From Deltaproteobacteria bacterium (lineage in GTDB: Bacteria; Desulfobacterota; BSN033; UBA1163): a stretch of DNA of 36,470 bases. Positions 32,721-36,470 of this stretch are shown one piece after another. The notes under the pieces were generated by a model, which searched no databases, was not told the origin of the DNA, and saw only the letters and a program-made list of their open reading frames with translations. Positions within the stretch are counted from its first letter, which is position 1. Every line of letters begins with the position of its first letter. The stretch covers positions 1-36,470 of the forward strand of contig VGRU01000007.1 of assembly GCA_016875255.1 (NCBI GenBank), read 5' to 3'. The position numbers were made by a program, and so were the translations under genes.

Positions 32721-33923
32721 ATGTTTTCAGTCGATGTAGGGCCTCAGTATGAAGGCGAAACCGTACGGAAGGAAGATTTCCAGATTGAGTTCGGAGGGCC
32801 GAAGCATAAGTTCAAAGCGGAGCTGGTGACGGTCAAACCGGCCGCCGACGTGGAGGACGAAAAGGTGGAGATCATTGGAAAAGATATCAAGGATTTTGAA
32901 GAGGGAGCCTCCGTCCCCATTTTTATCAAGATCTTAGTGGCGGGCGAACAGTTGGAAAAAGATATGGAACCCGTCTTTGAACGCCGGGTTCACATGTACA
33001 TCAACTATATCGAAGGATTCTGGCACATGGCCCAGAGGGATGAGATCTGGATGAGGCTCCATAAGGACAGTTTTAAAAAGGGCCTCAACTCCCTCGACGA
33101 GATCGGAAGAGTTCTTGTCATGCTTTATAAGAATGAGCTTTCCATCATCGAGAAAATCCAGATCACCTTCATCACCGATCCCGCACTGGTGGAAAAAGAG
33201 GTCCTGGAAGCCCGCAAGACTTATAAGGAGCGCGATGACCGGCTCAAAGGGATCACCGAGGAAGAAGTGGACGAATTCTATGGATGCTCGCTCTGTCAAT
33301 CCTTTGCGCCCACCCACGTCTGCGTCGTTACTCCCGAGAGAGTCTCGCTTTGCGGGGCCATCAACTGGTTCGATGGAAGGGCCGCTTACAAGATGGATCC
33401 GGAAGGCCCCCAGTTTGCAGTGAAAAAAGGAGATCTCATCGATCCGGAGAAGTTTATCTATTCCGGGGTCAATGCCATTGTGGCAGAGAAGTCCCTTGGG
33501 GCAAACAGTGTCTTCTGTCTCCACAGCGCCCTGGAAACTCCCCATACGTCCTGCGGTTGTTTTCAGGCCATCTGCTTCTACATTCCGGAGGTCGATGCTT
33601 TTGGTGTGGTCCACAGGGATTATCTCGGTGAGGCGGTTAACGGCCAGAAGTTTTCGGGGATTGCCGGAGAAGCTTCCGGTGGAAGGCAGAACGAAGGAAT
33701 GCTGGGAATGGCCATCTCCTACATGAGATCAAAGAAGTTTCTAAAAACGGACGGAGGTTTGAAGAGGATCGTCTGGCTGCCCAAATCCATCAAGGAGCAG
33801 GTGAAAGACGTACTCGAAGAGGCTGGTCTATACGACAAGATTGCAACCGAAGAAGATGTGAAAAATGTGGATGAGCTGACCGAATATATGAATCGGGTGG
33901 GACACCCCTGGGTCACAGGCTGA
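32721..33923 (+). CDS. cdhC: Acetyl-CoA synthase, archaeal-type beta subunit
   Basis: 400 residues, the short CdhC form lacking the ~310-residue N-terminal CODH-binding domain of bacterial AcsB (about 730). It builds acetyl-CoA from CO, methyl-corrinoid and CoA at the Ni-Ni-[4Fe-4S] A-cluster. The cluster cysteines have the exact AcsB spacing: C189, C192, C201 and C211 for the cubane, and C278-G-C280 for the distal nickel. Another family block is SGIAGEASGGRQNEGMLGM. Without the N-terminal domain the subunit cannot form the acetogen-type CO channel with CODH, so the complex should have the archaeal architecture. AAAGGAGGAGG precedes the ATG. Confidence 0.95.
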   Translation: MFSVDVGPQYEGETVRKEDFQIEFGGPKHKFKAELVTVKPAADVEDEKVEIIGKDIKDFEEGASVPIFIKILVAGEQLEKDMEPVFERRVHMYINYIEGFWHMAQRDEIWMRLHKDSFKKGLNSLDEIGRVLVMLYKNELSIIEKIQITFITDPALVEKEVLEARKTYKERDDRLKGITEEEVDEFYGCSLCQSFAPTHVCVVTPERVSLCGAINWFDGRAAYKMDPEGPQFAVKKGDLIDPEKFIYSGVNAIVAEKSLGANSVFCLHSALETPHTSCGCFQAICFYIPEVDAFGVVHRDYLGEAVNGQKFSGIAGEASGGRQNEGMLGMAISYMRSKKFLKTDGGLKRIVWLPKSIKEQVKDVLEEAGLYDKIATEEDVKNVDELTEYMNRVGHPWVTG

Positions 33924-34042
33924 TGATCAATGACCAATTTTCAATGATCAATCGGCAATGGTCAAAGATTGGTTTGTAAGAGCCGGTTCTTATATTGATC
34001 AATGGTCATTGTATATTGACCATTGATAATTGAGTATTTGAT
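33921..34042. repeat. Inverted array of 7 bp TCAATGA words between cdhC and acsC
   Basis: The left arm is TCAATGA, CCAATTT, TCAATGA, TCAATCG, GCAATGG, TCAAAGA. The right arm is ATTGATC, AATGGTC, ATTGTAT, ATTGACC, ATTGATA, ATTGAGT. It begins at the cdhC stop codon (TGATGATC) and runs to the AGGAGG of acsC. This is the longest of the arrays with 7 bp period. Confidence 0.85.
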
Positions 34043-34053
34043 AGGAGGATCTC

Positions 34054-35424
34054 ATGGCGCTGAAAGCATCGGATATACAAAAAAAACTTCCGGATGGGGG
34101 CAAAAAGAATTGTAAGGAGTGCGGGTTCCCCACCTGTTTTGCCTTTGCAATGAAACTGGCATCGGGTGCGGTGACTGTGGATAAGTGCCCCTATCTGCCA
34201 GGCGAAATTAAAACAGAACTCGAAGAGGCATTGGCTCCCCCGATCAGGCTGGTGACCATCGGCACAGGGGAAAATGCTTTGAGCATTGGCGAAGAAGAGG
34301 TCATCTACCGGCATGAAAAAACCTTTTACAGACCCTCGGGGATCGCCATCCTCATCACCGACAAGGAAGATGAAGCAACGGTCTCCGCTAAGATCAACAA
34401 ACTGAAGGCGCTTCAGTTTGACCGGGTGGGCCAGAAGCTTCGGGCCAATCTCTATACCTTGAAGTATGAAGGAAATGCCGAAAAGTATCTTGGGCTGGTC
34501 AAGAGAGTGGCTGCAGAAGGGTTTCCTGTTGTCTTAATCTGCGAAGACCTGGAAACGCTCTTTAAAGCCAGAGACCTGATCGCAGACAAAAACCCTCTTC
34601 TCTATCCCATCACCAAAGAGAATCTGGATGCGGCCCTGCCAAAATTAAAGGCTAAACCCGCACCCATCGGAGTCAAAACCAACGGGGTTGAAGAGATCAT
34701 TCCAATCACCAAACGACTCAAGGAAGAGGGCATTCTGGACATCGTCCTCGATCCTTCCCCTAAATCGCTCAAGGAGATGATCAGGGATTACACCCTCATC
34801 CGGAGGGCGGCTCTTAAGAAGACCTTCCGGCCTCTGGGTTATCCCATCCTTTCTCTGCCCTGTATGCTCGCAGAAAATAAGATGGAGGAAACCCTGCTGG
34901 CATCCGCAGGAGTGATCAAATATGCCGGCATCGTCGTCCTGTCCGATTTTGAGAAAGAGATGCTCTATCCTCTTCTTGTCTTAAGGCAGAACATCTTCAC
35001 CGATCCGAGAGTCCCCCTTGCGGTGGAGCAGAAAATTTACGAAATCGGAGCGGTTACGGATGAATCCCCGGTGCTTCTGACGACCAATTTTGCGCTGACC
35101 TACTTTGCAGTGGCCAGTGAGATCGAAAACAGCAAAATCCCCGCCTATCTCTGCGTTAAAGATACGGAAGGGTTATGTGTGCTTGCGGCCTGGTCAACGG
35201 GGAAATTCAGCGGAGACACGGCCGGGCCATTTCTCAAGAAAATAGGGGTTGGAGATAAAGTCAAGAATAAGAGGGTCATCATCCCTGGATTCGCCGCAAG
35301 GATCAAGGGAGAACTTGAAGAGGAATTACAGGGCTGGGATGTGATTGTGGGCCCCCGTGAGGCAAGCGATCTCCCCGCCTTTCTTCCCCAGATGATTGAG
35401 AAATGGAAGAGTCAAATCAAATAG
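34054..35424 (+). CDS. acsC: Corrinoid/iron-sulfur protein large (gamma) subunit
   Basis: 456 residues, the usual AcsC/CdhE length. The N-terminal [4Fe-4S] domain has C20, C23, C28 and C45 in NCKECGFPTCFAFA...DKCPYLPGE; this low-potential cluster re-reduces Co(II). A TIM barrel (about 95-320) and a C-terminal cobamide-binding domain (about 325-450, TTNFALTYFAVASEIE; PGFAARIKGELEEEL) follow. It pairs with AcsD, encoded five genes upstream. TAGGAGG lies before the ATG. The next gene starts 22 bp before its stop in another frame, so the two are tightly coupled. Confidence 0.95.
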   Translation: MALKASDIQKKLPDGGKKNCKECGFPTCFAFAMKLASGAVTVDKCPYLPGEIKTELEEALAPPIRLVTIGTGENALSIGEEEVIYRHEKTFYRPSGIAILITDKEDEATVSAKINKLKALQFDRVGQKLRANLYTLKYEGNAEKYLGLVKRVAAEGFPVVLICEDLETLFKARDLIADKNPLLYPITKENLDAALPKLKAKPAPIGVKTNGVEEIIPITKRLKEEGILDIVLDPSPKSLKEMIRDYTLIRRAALKKTFRPLGYPILSLPCMLAENKMEETLLASAGVIKYAGIVVLSDFEKEMLYPLLVLRQNIFTDPRVPLAVEQKIYEIGAVTDESPVLLTTNFALTYFAVASEIENSKIPAYLCVKDTEGLCVLAAWSTGKFSGDTAGPFLKKIGVGDKVKNKRVIIPGFAARIKGELEEELQGWDVIVGPREASDLPAFLPQMIEKWKSQIK

Positions 35425-35876
35425 AGGAGATCCTCGGAAGGTTCCATCCGGAGAGAGAAAATTTACTCCCCGTGCTTCAAGAGATTCAGGAGAAAGTGGG
35501 CTACCTCTCACGAGAGGTCATGGAGAGTGTAGCTCATTTTTTCCATCTTCCTCCTTCTGAAGTTTTTAGTATTGTCACCTTCTATAATCAGTTCAGAAGA
35601 AAGCCCCCTGGCCGCCATCCCGTCCATGTCTGTCTGGGGACGGCCTGCTACCTCCTGGGGGGGAGCTTAATCCTCGATGCCTTCTCAAGAGAACTCCAGA
35701 TCAAAAAAGGGGATACTACGGAGGACGGAAATTTCGGCCTCGAGTCCACAGCCTGTTTCGGTTGCTGTAATGTCGCCCCTGTGGTCAAGATTAACAGCCA
35801 GATCTACCCCAAAATGACTCCCGGAACGGTGGAGGAGGTCCTCATCAACCTTCGCGACAAGGATAAAAAGGGTTAA
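35403..35876 (+). CDS. NuoE-like [2Fe-2S] protein
   Basis: 157 residues of the 24 kDa/NuoE family. An N-terminal helical bundle (ENLLPVLQEIQEKVGYLSREVMESVAHFF) precedes a thioredoxin-like [2Fe-2S] domain with C77-x4-C82 and the C118...C122 pair (CLGTAC; ACFGCCNVAPVV). Such subunits relay electrons between NAD(P)H-oxidising NuoF-like flavoproteins and other iron-sulfur proteins in hydrogenases, formate dehydrogenases and related complexes. Position right after acsC and before a NuoF-like gene suggests an electron-input module for the Wood-Ljungdahl pathway, for instance for methylene-THF reduction. It overlaps acsC by 22 bp. Confidence 0.88.
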   Translation: MEESNQIEEILGRFHPERENLLPVLQEIQEKVGYLSREVMESVAHFFHLPPSEVFSIVTFYNQFRRKPPGRHPVHVCLGTACYLLGGSLILDAFSRELQIKKGDTTEDGNFGLESTACFGCCNVAPVVKINSQIYPKMTPGTVEEVLINLRDKDKKG

Positions 35877-35879
35877 GCG

Positions 35880-36050
35880 TCAATCGGTTATAGGTGACGA
35901 TACTCGTATCGAAGCAAGAGGCTCGAAAAACGAAGCTCGAGCATCCAGATTCTATTCACGAGTTTCGATACGAGCTTCGACAACGACAAACGTCATTTTT
36001 AATTAACGATACGGGTCCCGCGAAGCGCGGGATTACCCTTACCGTTAGAC
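35880..36050. repeat. Inverted repeat region between the NuoE-like and NuoF-like genes
   Basis: GATACTCGTATCGAAG (35900-35915) is mirrored by TTTCGATACGAGCTTCG (35963-35979), with CTCGAAAAACGAAGCTCGAG inside. A second hairpin, CCCGCGAAGCGCGGG, lies near 36017-36031. The words are less regular than in the other arrays. Its right part (TTAACGATACGGG, TTACCGTT) is shared with the 21247-21365 array. Confidence 0.6.
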
Positions 36051-36067
36051 TTTATTTTCTGAGCAAT

Positions 36068-36470
36068 ATGATCTACTCACAGATCAGGCAGGAAGCCGGA
36101 CAATATTTTCAAGAGAAATGGAGTGACGGAACGCCAAAGATCTTTATCGGGTGCGCCACCTGCGGGATATCGGTCGGCGCCCTTGAAGTGGCGGAGGCTT
36201 TTGAAAAAGAGCTGATCAAACATGGCCTCCTCGGAGAGATTATCAAGGTCGGATGTCTCGGAATCTGCTTTGCCGAGCCTCTCGTTTGTATCATGAAAGA
36301 AGGCAATCCAACGATCTGCTATAAAAACCTGAAACCGGAAGACGCCTCCAGAATCGTTTACAGCTACCTGATGGAGGATGATCCCTGTTTTGATCTGGCC
36401 ATCGGGACCCTGGAGATGAAGGAAGGGAATATCCCTTATATCCCCGAGCTTGAAAAATTTGAAAAGGAGG
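36068..36470 (+). CDS. NuoF-like flavoprotein subunit, N-terminal part (cut by window end)
   Basis: 134 codons are visible and the frame continues beyond the window. The N-terminus is the thioredoxin-like domain found in HydB/HndC-type NuoF homologues: IGCATCGISVGALEVAEAF (C29, C32) and VGCLGICFAEPLV (C63, C67). The FMN/NADH-binding NuoF core would follow. It pairs with the NuoE-like gene upstream as an NAD(P)H-linked module. No strong Shine-Dalgarno sequence is seen before the ATG at 36068 (TGAGCA), so the start is less certain than the family. Confidence 0.8.
   Translation, partial: MIYSQIRQEAGQYFQEKWSDGTPKIFIGCATCGISVGALEVAEAFEKELIKHGLLGEIIKVGCLGICFAEPLVCIMKEGNPTICYKNLKPEDASRIVYSYLMEDDPCFDLAIGTLEMKEGNIPYIPELEKFEKE

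Overview
The window reads as a bacterial chromosome segment, most likely from an anaerobic Desulfobacterota-type (deltaproteobacterial) lineage. The reasons are a complete carbonyl branch of the Wood-Ljungdahl pathway, sigma-54 promoters in front of type IV pilus genes, a tRNA-Thr with encoded CCA, ordinary Shine-Dalgarno sites, and many short inverted intergenic repeats. The taxonomic call is inference; there is no rRNA here.

Layout. 1-3.8 kb: a nitronate monooxygenase-like flavoprotein, a small cupin, two small minus-strand genes (one soluble, one membrane), a probable 29-residue membrane peptide, and repeat-rich DNA. 3.8-5.7 kb: tRNA-Thr(TGT), a minus-strand YchF-like protein with a degenerate GTPase core, and a downstream copy of the tRNA 3' half. 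5.7-8.75 kb: minus-strand operon of a DEAD-box helicase and TypA/BipA. 9.4-19.9 kb: two tandem paralogous pilV-pilW-pilX-pilY1 minor pilin/adhesin clusters, each with the same sigma-54 type promoter immediately upstream. The first cluster also carries a small secreted-protein gene and a broken paralogue of it. 19.9-21.1 kb: two minus-strand secreted proteins. 21.4-22.5 kb: an opine-dehydrogenase-like gene, followed by a MITE-like element.

23.1-36.5 kb: Wood-Ljungdahl cluster, all on the plus strand: fhs, folD, cooC, acsE, acsD, cdhA, a DUF166-type gene, cdhB, cdhC, acsC, a NuoE-like and the start of a NuoF-like gene. Fhs and FolD take formate to methylene-tetrahydrofolate. AcsE moves the methyl group to the corrinoid protein AcsCD. 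CdhA/CdhB reduce CO2 to CO and CdhC condenses CO, methyl and CoA. The carbonyl module is of the archaeal ACDS type (ferredoxin-domain CdhA, epsilon subunit CdhB, short CdhC) but is combined with the bacterial methyltransferase AcsE. The NuoE/NuoF-like pair probably handles NAD(P)H electrons for a pathway step. Methylene-THF reductase and formate dehydrogenase are not in the window.

The most unusual structure is in the gaps. Several spacers of the Wood-Ljungdahl cluster (and some elsewhere) are inverted arrays of 7-10 bp near-repeated words, each array using a different word. They begin at or next to the upstream stop codon and end just before the next ribosome binding site. I know of no described function for them.
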